Program-made: the position numbers and the translations under genes
Part shown: in pieces, positions 8,603 to 16,873 of the stretch
How the letters are laid out: each line of letters opens with the position of its first letter
Position numbering within the stretch: the stretch's first letter is position 1
Source of the DNA: Pedococcus aerophilus
GTDB lineage: Bacteria; Actinomycetota; Actinomycetes; Actinomycetales; Dermatophilaceae
Assembly (NCBI RefSeq): GCF_039532215.1
Contig: NZ_BAAARN010000001.1
Location: 1,845,942-1,909,941, forward strand
Direction of reading: 5' to 3'
DNA length: 64,000 nt
Notes under the pieces: model-generated
Databases searched by the model: none
The model's input: the letters and a program-made list of their open reading frames with translations, nothing else
What the model was told of the DNA's origin: nothing

Positions 8603-8698
8603 TAGCCTTGACCGTGGTGAGCCGGGAAGTCTGGTCGGCGTCGCTGCCCGGGTCCTGCGGCAGCGTCTGATGTCGCTGTCGACCCCGAAAGGCCCCTC
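8603..8698 (+). ncRNA. Candidate structured RNA leader of nhaA
   Basis: A TAGCCT hexamer at 8603-8608 could be a -10 box, which would leave about 80 bases of untranslated leader. The leader begins with GTGAGCCGGGAAGTCTGGTC (8618-8637) and contains a perfect 7-bp stem, CGCTGCC at 8642-8648 pairing with GGCAGCG at 8659-8665, followed by a short tail that ends in GAAAGG six bases before the GTG. Most other first genes in this window are leaderless, so a structured leader here stands out. I do not recognise a named family with certainty. Confidence 0.45.
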
Positions 8699-10111
8699 GT
8701 GAGCCTGAACCCCCTGCGTCCACGCCTGTTCGCCCGCACCACGTGGCACGAGGCCCAGCACGTCGCTGCCGCACTGCGTACCGAGACCGTCGGCGGCGCC
8801 CTCCTGCTCGTCGCCGCCGTCGCGGCGCTGGTGTGGGCGAACTCGCCGTGGTTCGAGGCCTACTCGTCCCTGCGCGACCTCACCGTCGGACCCCACGCGC
8901 TGCACCTCGACCTCACGCTCGGCCAGTGGGCCGCCGACGGGCTGCTCGCGATCTTCTTCTTCGTCGCCGGCCTCGAGCTCAAGCGCGAGTTCCTCGTCGG
9001 CGAGCTGCGCACCCCGGCCAAGGCCGCACTGCCGGTCGCCGCCGCCCTGTGCGGCGTGGCCGTCCCCGCGATCCTGTATGCCGTGACCGTCACGTCCCTG
9101 GGGGCTGAGGGCGATGCCCTGCGGGGCTGGGCGATCCCGACCGCGACCGACATCGCGTTCGCCCTGGCGGTGCTCGCAGTCATCGGCACGCACCTGCCGT
9201 CAGCCCTGCGCAGCTTCCTGCTGACGCTGGCCGTGGTGGATGACCTCGTCGCCATCACGATCATCGCGATCTTCTACACCGAGAGCCTCGACCTGGCCCT
9301 GCTCGGTCTCGCCCTCCTGCCGCTGGCGGGCTTCGCCTGGCTGACGCAGCGCCGCATCGCCCGCTGGTGGTTGTTGATCCCGCTCGCGCTCGCGACCTGG
9401 GCGCTGGTGCACGCCTCCGGCATCCACGCCACGGTCGCCGGGGTGCTGCTCGGCCTCGTCGTGCCGGTCCGCCCGCGGCGCTCCGACTCCCGGCTCAGCA
9501 CCTTGCAGCCGGACGTCGACGTGGCCCAGCGGTTCGAGCACCGGCTGCGGCCGTTGTCCGCCGGTGTCGCGGTGCCGGTGTTCGCCTTCTTCGCCGCCGG
9601 GGTGCGGGTCGTGGGCGGCGGGTTCGGGGAGACGCTGGCCGACGAGGCGGCCCTGGCCGTCGTCCTCGCCCTGGTGCTGGGCAAGCTCATCGGGGTGTTC
9701 GGCGGCACGTGGGCGTTCGCGCGGTTCACCCGCGCCGAGCTCGACGACGACCTCGCCTGGTGGGACGTCGTCGGGCTGTCGCTGCTCGCGGGGATCGGCT
9801 TCACCGTGTCCCTTCTCGTGGGAGAGCTGGCGTTCGGCGCCGGCAGCCCGCGCGACGAGCACGTGAAGCTCGGTGTCCTTGCTGGCTCCCTGCTCGCCGC
9901 GATCCTCGCCACGATCGTGCTGCGGGCGCGCAACCGGGTCTACCGGCGGCTGGAGGAGGTCGAGTCCCGCGACGACGACGGCGACGGTATCCCCGACGCC
10001 TTCCAGGGCGCTGACGTGGGCAGTCACCGACGGGGTGACACGCGCGACGACAGCGGCGACGACACCGGCGGTGACACGGGCGCGGATGTGGGCCGCGCCC
10101 CACGCGGTTAG
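8699..10111 (+). CDS. nhaA: Na+/H+ antiporter NhaA with an acidic C-terminal tail
   Basis: A 470-residue integral membrane antiporter that exchanges sodium for protons across the cytoplasmic membrane. It shows the NhaA start [20 protein letters not shown], the segment [35 protein letters not shown], and the paired ion-binding aspartates in [14 protein letters not shown] (about residue 179). After the last helix the protein continues with [11 protein letters not shown], a DxDxDGxxD calcium-loop-like pattern, then a glycine/aspartate-rich tail of roughly 35 residues. This tail is not part of the ordinary family. GTG start, with GAAAGG six bases before it. Confidence 0.93.
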   Translation: MSLNPLRPRLFARTTWHEAQHVAAALRTETVGGALLLVAAVAALVWANSPWFEAYSSLRDLTVGPHALHLDLTLGQWAADGLLAIFFFVAGLELKREFLVGELRTPAKAALPVAAALCGVAVPAILYAVTVTSLGAEGDALRGWAIPTATDIAFALAVLAVIGTHLPSALRSFLLTLAVVDDLVAITIIAIFYTESLDLALLGLALLPLAGFAWLTQRRIARWWLLIPLALATWALVHASGIHATVAGVLLGLVVPVRPRRSDSRLSTLQPDVDVAQRFEHRLRPLSAGVAVPVFAFFAAGVRVVGGGFGETLADEAALAVVLALVLGKLIGVFGGTWAFARFTRAELDDDLAWWDVVGLSLLAGIGFTVSLLVGELAFGAGSPRDEHVKLGVLAGSLLAAILATIVLRARNRVYRRLEEVESRDDDGDGIPDAFQGADVGSHRRGDTRDDSGDDTGGDTGADVGRAPRG

Positions 10112-10163
10112 GGTTGGGACCGCCGGGACCCCGGCAGCCACGGAAATCAGAGGTGAGTGCCAC

Positions 10164-10562
10164 ATGGCTACCCAGTCCACCCAGGGAAGCCCCGAGCGCA
10201 CGCTCGGACAGCTGGTGGCCGACGCCACCCACGACATGTCCACGATCGTCCGCAGCGAGATCGCCCTCGCGAAGGCGGAGATCACGACCGAGGCCAAGAC
10301 CGCGGGCAAGAGCGCCGCGATGTTCGGGGCAGCCGCGTTCGTCGGCCTGCTGGGCCTGATCTTCCTGTTCCACACGCTCGTCGCGGTGCTCGACATCTGG
10401 CTGCCCGAGTGGGCCGGCTACCTCATCACGACGGGCCTGCTCTTCGCCGTCGCCGGGGTGCTGGCGCTGATCGGCAAGAAGAACATCGCCAACATCAACG
10501 GCAAGCCCGAGCGCACCATCAAGAACGCCCAGGAGACGGTCCAGGCCCTCAAGGGCGACTGA
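10164..10562 (+). CDS. Actinobacterial holin-X/phage holin-family membrane protein
   Basis: A 132-residue protein with an N-terminal helical segment (RTLGQLVADATHDMSTIVRS, EIALAKAEITTEAKT) and two membrane helices (about residues 48-72 and 84-104). This is the layout of the actinobacterial Holin-X family (PF07332), found widely as a chromosomal gene and not only in phages. In M. tuberculosis the equivalent position upstream of ephE and marP is occupied by Rv3669. Function in the envelope is unknown. Start ATG at 10164, 10 bases after AGAGGTGA. Confidence 0.8.
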   Translation: MATQSTQGSPERTLGQLVADATHDMSTIVRSEIALAKAEITTEAKTAGKSAAMFGAAAFVGLLGLIFLFHTLVAVLDIWLPEWAGYLITTGLLFAVAGVLALIGKKNIANINGKPERTIKNAQETVQALKGD

Positions 10563-10624
10563 CCGCTCCTTCCTGCACCACCGAGGGCCCGCGGACGCGG
10601 TCGTGGGCGGGCCCGGCCGCACGG

Positions 10625-10630
10625 CATACT
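10625..10630 (+). promoter_or_regulatory. -10 hexamer for a leaderless transcript
   Basis: CATACT lies six bases before the ATG at 10637, without a Shine-Dalgarno, in the same geometry as at several other genes in the window. Confidence 0.45.
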
Positions 10631-10636
10631 CCCCGC

Positions 10637-11551
10637 ATGACCAACGATGCCTCGATGGCCCTGATCGACGGGCCCTGGGAGCACCGCTTCGTCGCCGCGA
10701 ACGGCGCCCGCTTCCACGTCGCCGAGCAGGGTGAGGGCCCGGTCGTCCTCCTGCTGCACGGCTTCCCTCAGTTCTGGTGGGCCTGGCGCCACCAGATGCA
10801 GGCGCTCGCGGACGCCGGCTACCGCGCGTGCGCGATGGACCTGCGCGGGTATGGCGCGTCGGACAAGCCCCCTCGCGGGTACGACACCCGGACCTCGGCC
10901 ACCGACGTCGCCAGCGTGCTGCGCTCCCTGGGGGCGTCGCAGGCCGCGGTCGTCGGCCACGGCTGGGGCGGCTGGATCGCGTGGAGCATGCCGGTGCTCC
11001 AGCCGACGGTGACCCGCGCCATCGCCTCGCTGTCGATGCCGCACCCGCTCGTCTTCCGCAAGGCGTCGTTCAGCAGTCCCCGCCAGGCGAAGGCGAACGC
11101 CTACCTCGGCGGGCTGCAGCGGCCGTTCGTCCCCGAGCGCCAGATGACGGTGCACGGCGGCTACGTCCAACGGTTGCTGCGCGAGTGGGCCTCGCCCGAG
11201 GGCATCTGGCCGTCGCCGGAGGAGGCCACGGTCTACGCCGAGGCGATGGCCCTGCCGTTCGTGGCGCACTCCGCCGCCGAGTACTACCGCTGGCTCGTGC
11301 GCAGCCAGGCCCGCCCCGACGGGTGGCGCTTCGCCGCGACGATGAAGAAGCCGATCTCGGTGCCGGTGCTCCAGCTGCACGGCGAGCGGGACGGGGCCGT
11401 CCTGCCGTCGACGGCCGGTGGCTCCCGGGAGTACTGCACCGGGCCCTACGAGGGTTCGCTCGTGCCAGGGGTCGGGCACTTCCTGCCCGAGGAGGCCCCC
11501 GAGCTCGTCAACGAGCGGCTCGTGCGCTGGCTCGACGCGCTGGACGCCTGA
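10637..11551 (+). CDS. Alpha/beta hydrolase, EphE-like, with altered nucleophile elbow
   Basis: A 304-residue alpha/beta hydrolase of the epoxide hydrolase group. It has the oxyanion segment LLLHGFPQFWWAWRHQM, the DLRGYGASDKP motif, a lid with AEYYRWLVRSQ, the acidic LHGERDGAV and the histidine in GVGHFLPEE. The nucleophile elbow reads VVGHGWGGW: glycine stands where epoxide hydrolases have aspartate (GHDWGG) and esterases have serine. Asp and His remain, so the usual catalytic triad is incomplete. It occupies the place of M. tuberculosis ephE (Rv3670) beside marP. Confidence 0.85.
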   Translation: MTNDASMALIDGPWEHRFVAANGARFHVAEQGEGPVVLLLHGFPQFWWAWRHQMQALADAGYRACAMDLRGYGASDKPPRGYDTRTSATDVASVLRSLGASQAAVVGHGWGGWIAWSMPVLQPTVTRAIASLSMPHPLVFRKASFSSPRQAKANAYLGGLQRPFVPERQMTVHGGYVQRLLREWASPEGIWPSPEEATVYAEAMALPFVAHSAAEYYRWLVRSQARPDGWRFAATMKKPISVPVLQLHGERDGAVLPSTAGGSREYCTGPYEGSLVPGVGHFLPEEAPELVNERLVRWLDALDA

Positions 11552-11570
11552 GCCCCGTCCCGAGCGGGGC
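11552..11570 (+). terminator. Small hairpin between convergent genes
   Basis: GCCCCG at 11552-11557 can pair with CGGGGC at 11565-11570, directly after the stop of the hydrolase and before the convergent marP stop. There is no T run, so it is a weak terminator candidate. Confidence 0.35.
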
Positions 11571-11616
11571 GCAGGAGGCGCGAGGGACGGACGGACGCGA
11601 GGGCTGCGGGCTGGCC

Positions 11617-12828
11617 TCAGCCGGCGACGCAAGCGCCGGTGTCGACCGGCGTGCTCGCGCTGGAGGCCGCGTCGAGGACGGGCTGGGCCTCGTCCATCGT
11701 CAGCGCGTAGCCGGTGCTGTCGTCGTCGAGGGACTTGGCGAAGATGACGCCGACGACACGGCCGTCGGTCGACAGCAGCGGTCCACCGGAGTTGCCGGGA
11801 CGGACCTGCGCGTACAGCGAGTAGACCTCGCGGCTGGTGCCGGGGCGACCGTAGATGTCGGAACCGCGGGCGTTGACGACCTCGCGGACCCGGGCGGCGT
11901 CGAGCTGGTACGGACCGTCGAGGGGGAAACCGGCGACGACCCCGCTGTCACCACGGGTGAGGTCGGGACCCTGCGGGAGGGGGTCGGCGGGCAGGCCGGG
12001 GACGGCGAGGACGGCGAGGTCGCGCCGGGCGTCGAACACCACGACCTGGCCGGTGTACGACCGGCCGGTGCCGTGGATGCGCAGCGTGGCGCGCTCCATA
12101 CCGGCCACGACGTGGGCGTTGGTGACGACGCGCTCACGGGCGACGACCCAGCCACTGCCCTCCTGGCCGCGGTTGCACGAGGTGGCCACCCCGGTGATCT
12201 TGATGATCGAGGACGCGGCCGCGCGGACGCCCCGGCTCTGGGCCACGGAGTCGTCAGGCGGGTCGACGGGCGCGATGCGCTCGGCCTCGAGGCCGTCGAA
12301 CACCCGCGGGAAGCCTTCGCGGTCGAGCACCTCGCGGAAGCCGGCGAACAGCCGCGACGTCTCCGGGGGCACGACCGAGTCGATGGTCTGCAGGACCCGG
12401 GACCCACCGATGGCCTTCGCGATCGGGGCAGGGGCACCGCCGCGCAGGGCCCCGGCGATGAACCACACGAGCACCGACGCCGACACGACCACGGCGACCG
12501 CGCCGAGGGCGGAGTCGAAGCGCTGGGCCGGCTTGACCTTGAGCCTGGACCGCAGGCTGCCACCGAGGGTCACGGCGATCGCCTGACCCGCCGAGGCGAG
12601 GATGAACACGCCCGCGATGAGCACGACGGCTCGCAGCAGCGGTGAGCTCTGCAGGTCGTCCCACCCGCCGATCGCGATCGGCAGCAGCCACATGGCAAGG
12701 GCTCCGCCGGTGAGGAAGCCCGCGAGGGACAGCACGCTGACGACCAGGCCCTGGCGGTAGCCGGTGACGGCGTAGCTGAGCAGCAGGACGATGAGGAGCA
12801 GGTCCAGCACGGAGAATCCGAGGAACAT
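11617..12828 (-). CDS. marP: MarP-type periplasmic serine protease (CvpA/colicin V domain + trypsin-like)
   Basis: A 403-residue protein with four N-terminal membrane helices of the CvpA type followed by a chymotrypsin-like domain outside the membrane. The triad is visible: His in VVTNAHVVAG, Asp in ARRDLAVLAV and Ser in VRPGNSGGPLL. Cysteines in ATSCNRGQ and at the C-terminal TGACVAG match the disulfide known in mycobacterial MarP (Rv3671c). MarP protects against acid and oxidative stress through cell-wall substrates. Length is close to the 397 residues of Rv3671c. It is the last gene of a coupled set nth-NUDIX-marP: its ATG overlaps the NUDIX stop. Confidence 0.93.
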   Translation of the reverse strand: MFLGFSVLDLLLIVLLLSYAVTGYRQGLVVSVLSLAGFLTGGALAMWLLPIAIGGWDDLQSSPLLRAVVLIAGVFILASAGQAIAVTLGGSLRSRLKVKPAQRFDSALGAVAVVVSASVLVWFIAGALRGGAPAPIAKAIGGSRVLQTIDSVVPPETSRLFAGFREVLDREGFPRVFDGLEAERIAPVDPPDDSVAQSRGVRAAASSIIKITGVATSCNRGQEGSGWVVARERVVTNAHVVAGMERATLRIHGTGRSYTGQVVVFDARRDLAVLAVPGLPADPLPQGPDLTRGDSGVVAGFPLDGPYQLDAARVREVVNARGSDIYGRPGTSREVYSLYAQVRPGNSGGPLLSTDGRVVGVIFAKSLDDDSTGYALTMDEAQPVLDAASSASTPVDTGACVAG

Positions 12829-13556
12829 CAGGCTCGGCCTTCCGTCGCGGTCTGGGTCAGGGCGTCGCGTCTCCCCCCTGGCTGGTAGCGGTCAGGGAGT
12901 GGACGCTCCACACTACGGTCCCACGGGACGGTCAAACCTCCGAAATCGAGCACGGCGGACAGCAGCCCCGCGGTGAAGCCCCAGACGAACAGACCGTCGA
13001 ACTCGAAGCCCGGGCCGACGTACCCGCTGGGGTGGGTCACCGTGAACCGGGCCGCCGGGTCGAGCAGGTCGGCGAGCGGCGCCCGCACCGCCCGGTGGAC
13101 CTCGGCGGGGTCGATGTCGTCGACGTGCCCCGGCTCGCGCCACCACGCCAGCACCGGGGTGACGACGAACCTGCGGGGGCTGAGGTAGATGTCGGGCAGC
13201 TCGGCGACCACCTCGATGGTGGCCGGGTCGATGCCGACCTCCTCCTGGGTCTCGCGCAGGGCCGCCGCCGCGTCGGAGGCGTCGTGCGGCTCGCGCTTGC
13301 CCCCGGGGAAGGAGATGTCACCGGGCTGGGTGCGCAGGGTGTGCGCCCGCTCGGTGAGCACGACGTCCTCGCCCCCGGCCTCGTTCGGGCCGAAGAGGAT
13401 GAGCACGCTCGAGCGCCGGCCGCCGTCCGGCGGCGGGGCGAACCGGTCGAAGAACCCGCTGTCCGCGCTCGAGATGCGCTCGTGGGCGTGGTCGATCCAC
13501 GCGGGCCGCGGACGGGCGAAGGCCTTCGCACCCGCGGCTGGAGAGCCCTCGCTCAC
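12828..13556 (-). CDS. NUDIX hydrolase, CoA pyrophosphatase type
   Basis: A 242-residue NUDIX protein with the CoA-type box [20 protein letters not shown] continuing as EEVGID, and the upstream [20 protein letters not shown]. These enzymes cleave CoA or its derivatives to phosphopantetheine and 3',5'-ADP. The GTG start overlaps the stop of nth (GTGA), and the stop overlaps the start of marP (ATGA). The order nth-NUDIX-marP is that of M. tuberculosis Rv3674c-Rv3672c-Rv3671c, except that the thioredoxin-like Rv3673c equivalent is absent. Confidence 0.9.
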   Translation of the reverse strand: MSEGSPAAGAKAFARPRPAWIDHAHERISSADSGFFDRFAPPPDGGRRSSVLILFGPNEAGGEDVVLTERAHTLRTQPGDISFPGGKREPHDASDAAAALRETQEEVGIDPATIEVVAELPDIYLSPRRFVVTPVLAWWREPGHVDDIDPAEVHRAVRAPLADLLDPAARFTVTHPSGYVGPGFEFDGLFVWGFTAGLLSAVLDFGGLTVPWDRSVERPLPDRYQPGGRRDALTQTATEGRA

Positions 13557-14335
13557 GCCCGGCCGGCTTCCACCACGTCGGCGACCGGCGCGGCATACGG
13601 GTTGTCGGCACCGGGGGCCAGCTCGTACTTGAGCAGCTTCGCGGCCTTGACCGGGTCGGTCTCCCCGCTGCCGTAGGAGGGGCAGAGGCGGGCGATGGGG
13701 CAGGCACCGCAGGCGGGCTTCTTCGCGTGGCAGGTGCGTCGCCCGTGGAAGATCAGGACGTGGGACAGCATCGTCCACTCCTTGCGCGGGATGAGCGCGC
13801 CCACTGCCACCTCGACCTTGACCGGGTCCTCCTCGTCGGTCCAGCCGAACCGGCGCGACAGGCGTCCGAAGTGGGTGTCGACGGTGATGCCGGGGATGCC
13901 GAACGCGTTGCCGAGGACGACGTTGGCGGTCTTGCGGCCCACGCCGGGCAGGGTCACGAGGTCCTTCATGCGCGGCGGGACCTCGCCGTCGAAGCGCTCG
14001 ACGAGCTCGGCACCGAGCTTCATCACCGAGTTGGTCTTGGCCCGGAAGAACCCGGTGGGCTTGAGCAGCGCCTCCATCTCCTCGCGGTCGGCACCGGCGA
14101 GCGCGGCGGCATCGGGGTACCGCGCGAACAGCTGCGGGGTGACCTTGTTGACCATGACGTCGGTGGTCTGCGCCGACAGGACGGTGGCGACGAGGAGCTG
14201 GAGCGGGTTCTCGAAGTCGAGCTCGCAGTGGGCGTACGGGTAGTGCTCGTGGAGCTCGCGGTACATCTTCCGAGCGCGCCGGGTCAGCGCGACCGGAGAC
14301 TCCTCGCGGACAGGCTTGCGGTCGGTGTCGGACAC
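13553..14335 (-). CDS. nth: Endonuclease III (DNA glycosylase/AP lyase)
   Basis: A 260-residue base-excision repair enzyme that removes oxidised pyrimidines and nicks abasic sites. The helix-hairpin-helix [20 protein letters not shown] includes the catalytic lysine, [12 protein letters not shown] carries the catalytic aspartate, and the C-terminal iron-sulfur loop has the C-x6-C-x2-C-x5-C spacing ([17 protein letters not shown]). GTG start at 14335 with a TAGGCT hexamer six bases upstream, so it is probably leaderless and heads the nth-NUDIX-marP unit. Confidence 0.95.
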   Translation of the reverse strand: MSDTDRKPVREESPVALTRRARKMYRELHEHYPYAHCELDFENPLQLLVATVLSAQTTDVMVNKVTPQLFARYPDAAALAGADREEMEALLKPTGFFRAKTNSVMKLGAELVERFDGEVPPRMKDLVTLPGVGRKTANVVLGNAFGIPGITVDTHFGRLSRRFGWTDEEDPVKVEVAVGALIPRKEWTMLSHVLIFHGRRTCHAKKPACGACPIARLCPSYGSGETDPVKAAKLLKYELAPGADNPYAAPVADVVEAGRA

Positions 14336-14341
14336 CGGTTC

Positions 14342-14347
14342 AGCCTA
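14342..14347 (-). promoter_or_regulatory. -10 hexamer of the nth-marP unit
   Basis: On the minus strand TAGGCT lies exactly six bases before the GTG of nth. The spacer to the divergent crp gene is only 50 bases, so the two promoters overlap. Confidence 0.5.
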
Positions 14348-14385
14348 CGGGTCGGGGCTGACGGCGACGTGGCACACTGTCGCCC

Positions 14386-15063
14386 GTGGATCACGATGTG
14401 GTGAGAAGAGCCCCGCTGTTCGCAGCCCTCGACGAGGAGGCGTCCTCGACGCTGATGCAGTCGATGACGCAGACGCGCCTCGAGCGCGGCGACGTGCTCT
14501 TCTCCGAGGGCGACCAGGGCGACCGCCTCTACGTCATCCGCGAGGGCAAGGTGAAGCTCGGCCGCCGCAGCAGCGACGGGCGCGAGAACCTCGTCGCCAT
14601 CCTCGGCCCGGGCGAGATGTTCGGTGAGCTGAGCCTGTTCGACCCCGGCCCCCGCACCATGACGGCCACCGCCGTCGCCGAGACGCAGCTGCTCGGCATC
14701 GGCAACGAGGACCTCAACGGCCTGCTCCACGGCCGTCCCGCCGTCGCCAAGGTCCTGCTCGCCGCCCTCGCCCAGCGCCTGCGCCGCACCAACGAGAACC
14801 TCGCCGACCTCGTCTTCACCGACGTCCCCGGCCGCGTGGCCAAGGCCTTGCTCGACCTGTCGGCCCGTTTCGGTCGCCCGGTCGAGGAAGGCATCCTCGT
14901 CGCCCACGACCTCACCCAGGAGGAGCTCGCCCAGCTCGTCGGCGCCTCCCGCGAGACGGTCAACAAGGCGCTCGCCGACTTCGCGACCCGCGGCTGGCTG
15001 CGGCTCGAGGCCCGCGCCGTGCTCATCCTGGACGTCGAACGCCTCAAGCGCCGCGCCCGCTAG
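14386..15063 (+). CDS. crp: Crp/Fnr-family cAMP-responsive regulator
   Basis: A 225-residue regulator highly similar in layout to M. tuberculosis Crp (Rv3676). The cyclic-nucleotide pocket is MFGELSLFDPGPRTMTATAV, the linker LADLVFTDVPGRVAKALLDL, and the helix-turn-helix LTQEELAQLVGASRETVNKA. It should bind cAMP and control central metabolism and stress genes. The start at GTG 14386 aligns with the N terminus of the mycobacterial protein. Its 3' end overlaps the convergent metallo-hydrolase gene by four bases. Confidence 0.95.
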   Translation: MDHDVVRRAPLFAALDEEASSTLMQSMTQTRLERGDVLFSEGDQGDRLYVIREGKVKLGRRSSDGRENLVAILGPGEMFGELSLFDPGPRTMTATAVAETQLLGIGNEDLNGLLHGRPAVAKVLLAALAQRLRRTNENLADLVFTDVPGRVAKALLDLSARFGRPVEEGILVAHDLTQEELAQLVGASRETVNKALADFATRGWLRLEARAVLILDVERLKRRAR

Positions 15064-15944
15064 GACCTCCGAGCGCGCAGGTACTCCACCTGGGCGGCCA
15101 CGCTCTGTCGTGCCGCCGGCCAGACCTCGCGGGGCACGTCGGCATACACCGTCTCGACCACGGCCTGCACCGGGTCGGGGGCCTGCGCGGCCCCGTCGGC
15201 GAGCGCCTGCCGCACCTGTTCGAGGCGCTCGGCGCGGTGCCGCCGGTAGAACGCGACCATCGCCGAGGCGTCGGGCACGACCGGCCCGTGCCCGGGCAGG
15301 ATCGAGGTCACCGTGCCGCCTCCCGTGAGTGCCGCGATCCGCTCCAACGACGCGAGGTATGCCGCCAGCTCACCGTCGGGATGCGCCACCACCGTGGTGC
15401 CGCGGCCGAGGACCGTGTCACCGGTGAGGAGCGCGTGGTCGGCGGGCAGGGCGAAGGACAGCGAGTCGGAGGTGTGGCCCGGGGTCGCCACCACCCGCAG
15501 CTCGAGGCCACCCACCGACACGACGTCACCGTCGCCGAGGTCGTCGTGGCCGCGGCCGACGGCACGGGTCGGGGCGCCGGTCAGCTCCGCGAACCGCGAG
15601 GCTCCCTCGGCGTGGTCGGCGTGGCCGTGGGTGAGGATCGTCTGGGCCACGCGGGCGCCGCGGTCGGTCACGGCGGCGACGACGGCCCGCAGGTGCGACT
15701 CGTGCAACGGGCCAGGGTCGATGACCACGGCCTCGGTGGAGCCGGGCTCCAGCAGCACCCAGGTGTTGGTGCCGTCGAGGGTCATCGGGCTGGGGTTGGG
15801 GCACAGCACGCACAGCGCGCGGTCGGTCACCTGCCCCCCGCGCCAGTCGCCGGGTGCCGCCGACGGCGTCGGGGCGACGGCCGGCACCGGGTCGCTCGCG
15901 GGCACCTGGTCGCTTGCGGGCACCTGGTCGCCGGAGGTGCTCAT
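15060..15944 (-). CDS. Metallo-beta-lactamase-fold hydrolase
   Basis: A 294-residue MBL-fold protein. The zinc motif TILTHGHADHAEGA, the later VVATPGHTSDSLSF, the aspartate in LLTGDTVLGRGTT and the histidine in ILPGHGPVV are present, with a C-terminal winged helix as in the LACTB2/Rv3677c group. The substrate is unknown for most members. The N terminus has a near-perfect six-residue repeat (DQVPAS, DQVPAS, DPVPA). Its ATG overlaps the stop of the upstream NUDIX gene. Confidence 0.88.
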   Translation of the reverse strand: MSTSGDQVPASDQVPASDPVPAVAPTPSAAPGDWRGGQVTDRALCVLCPNPSPMTLDGTNTWVLLEPGSTEAVVIDPGPLHESHLRAVVAAVTDRGARVAQTILTHGHADHAEGASRFAELTGAPTRAVGRGHDDLGDGDVVSVGGLELRVVATPGHTSDSLSFALPADHALLTGDTVLGRGTTVVAHPDGELAAYLASLERIAALTGGGTVTSILPGHGPVVPDASAMVAFYRRHRAERLEQVRQALADGAAQAPDPVQAVVETVYADVPREVWPAARQSVAAQVEYLRARRS

Positions 15945-16798
15945 CGCGGGAGGTCGGCCCGCATGACCAGACCTGAGCCGGTGTCGACGAGCTCGGGCTG
16001 GACGGTCTCGATGACCGGCTGCTCGGCGATGAAGTCGGCTGCCGAGGACGCGGCTGCGACCTCCTCGACCGCCACGACGGTGGGGGGCAGCATCAGCGCC
16101 TCACCGCTCTCCCAGGCCCTCAGCAGCTCGGTCGGCCGCACCCAGGCGGCGAGGTCGGCCTCGGTGGTCTGGTCGTCGGCGCGGTGGCCGGCGGGCACGG
16201 CGGCGGTGAAGAACCGGGTGTCGTAGCGCCGTGACTCGAAGACCGGGGTGACCCAGTGCGCGCGGTAGCCGAGCAGGTCAGAGCGCAGCAGCAGCCCGTG
16301 CTCCTGGAGCACCTGCGACAGCGAGGCCTCACGGTCGAGCAGGCGTCGGCGCTGCTCGCGCCAGTGCTCGCTGGCGACGTCCTCGACGATGGTGTCGGAC
16401 GACGGACCTGCGAGCAGGACGCCGCACTCCTCGAACACCTCGCGCACCGCCGCGGCCACGAGCTCGCGGGCGCGCGCCTCGTCGACGCGGAGCAGGGCCG
16501 CCCAGTCGGCGGGCGAGGGGCCGGCCCACGGCAGGGCCTCCTCGGCGTCACGGCTGTCGACGCCACCGCCGGGGAAGACCATCATCCGCGGGGCGAACGC
16601 CATCGTCGCGACCCGGCGGAGCATGAACACCTCGACCCCGGCAGCACCGTCGCGGACGAACATCACCGTCGCGGCGAGCTTCGGCTCCACCGGCCCGGCG
16701 GGGTCGGGCGACGCCAGCCAGGCGTCGGCCCGAGCCCGCAGCGACGGTGAGTCGGCGATCGGGAACTCGCGGATCACCACAGCTGACTCACTCCCCAC
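15941..16798 (-). CDS. NUDIX hydrolase with an expanded Nudix box (NUDT19-like)
   Basis: A 285-residue NUDIX-fold protein. FAPRMMVFPGGGVDSRD starts the box and AAAVREVFEECGVLLAG ends it, with an insertion of about 35 residues between, as in the NUDT19/RP2 group of CoA-diphosphatases. It is coupled to the MBL-fold gene by ATGA. Mycobacteria lack a gene in this exact spot. GTG start; the 44-bp palindrome lies just upstream. Confidence 0.85.
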   Translation of the reverse strand: MGSESAVVIREFPIADSPSLRARADAWLASPDPAGPVEPKLAATVMFVRDGAAGVEVFMLRRVATMAFAPRMMVFPGGGVDSRDAEEALPWAGPSPADWAALLRVDEARARELVAAAVREVFEECGVLLAGPSSDTIVEDVASEHWREQRRRLLDREASLSQVLQEHGLLLRSDLLGYRAHWVTPVFESRRYDTRFFTAAVPAGHRADDQTTEADLAAWVRPTELLRAWESGEALMLPPTVVAVEEVAAASSAADFIAEQPVIETVQPELVDTGSGLVMRADLPR

Positions 16799-16803
16799 GC
16801 TCG

Positions 16804-16847
16804 TTCGATGTGAACACGCCGGGGATCACCGGCGTGTTCACATCGAA
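16804..16847. repeat. 44-bp intergenic palindrome, copy 1
   Basis: Two perfect 19-base arms (16804-16822 and 16829-16847) begin with TTCGATGT and end with ACATCGAA, separated by six bases. A diverged copy of the same length occurs at 56457-56500. It sits between two co-directional minus-strand genes, 26 bases past the stop of RidA, and could act as a terminator or be a member of a dispersed palindromic family. Confidence 0.85.
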
Positions 16848-16873
16848 TCGGTGGAGGGAGAGGCCCACACCGG

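Noticed and set aside
10164-10562. Holin-like gene taken as a sign of prophage
   Set aside because: No other phage genes are near; the gene sits in a conserved chromosomal order shared with mycobacteria.
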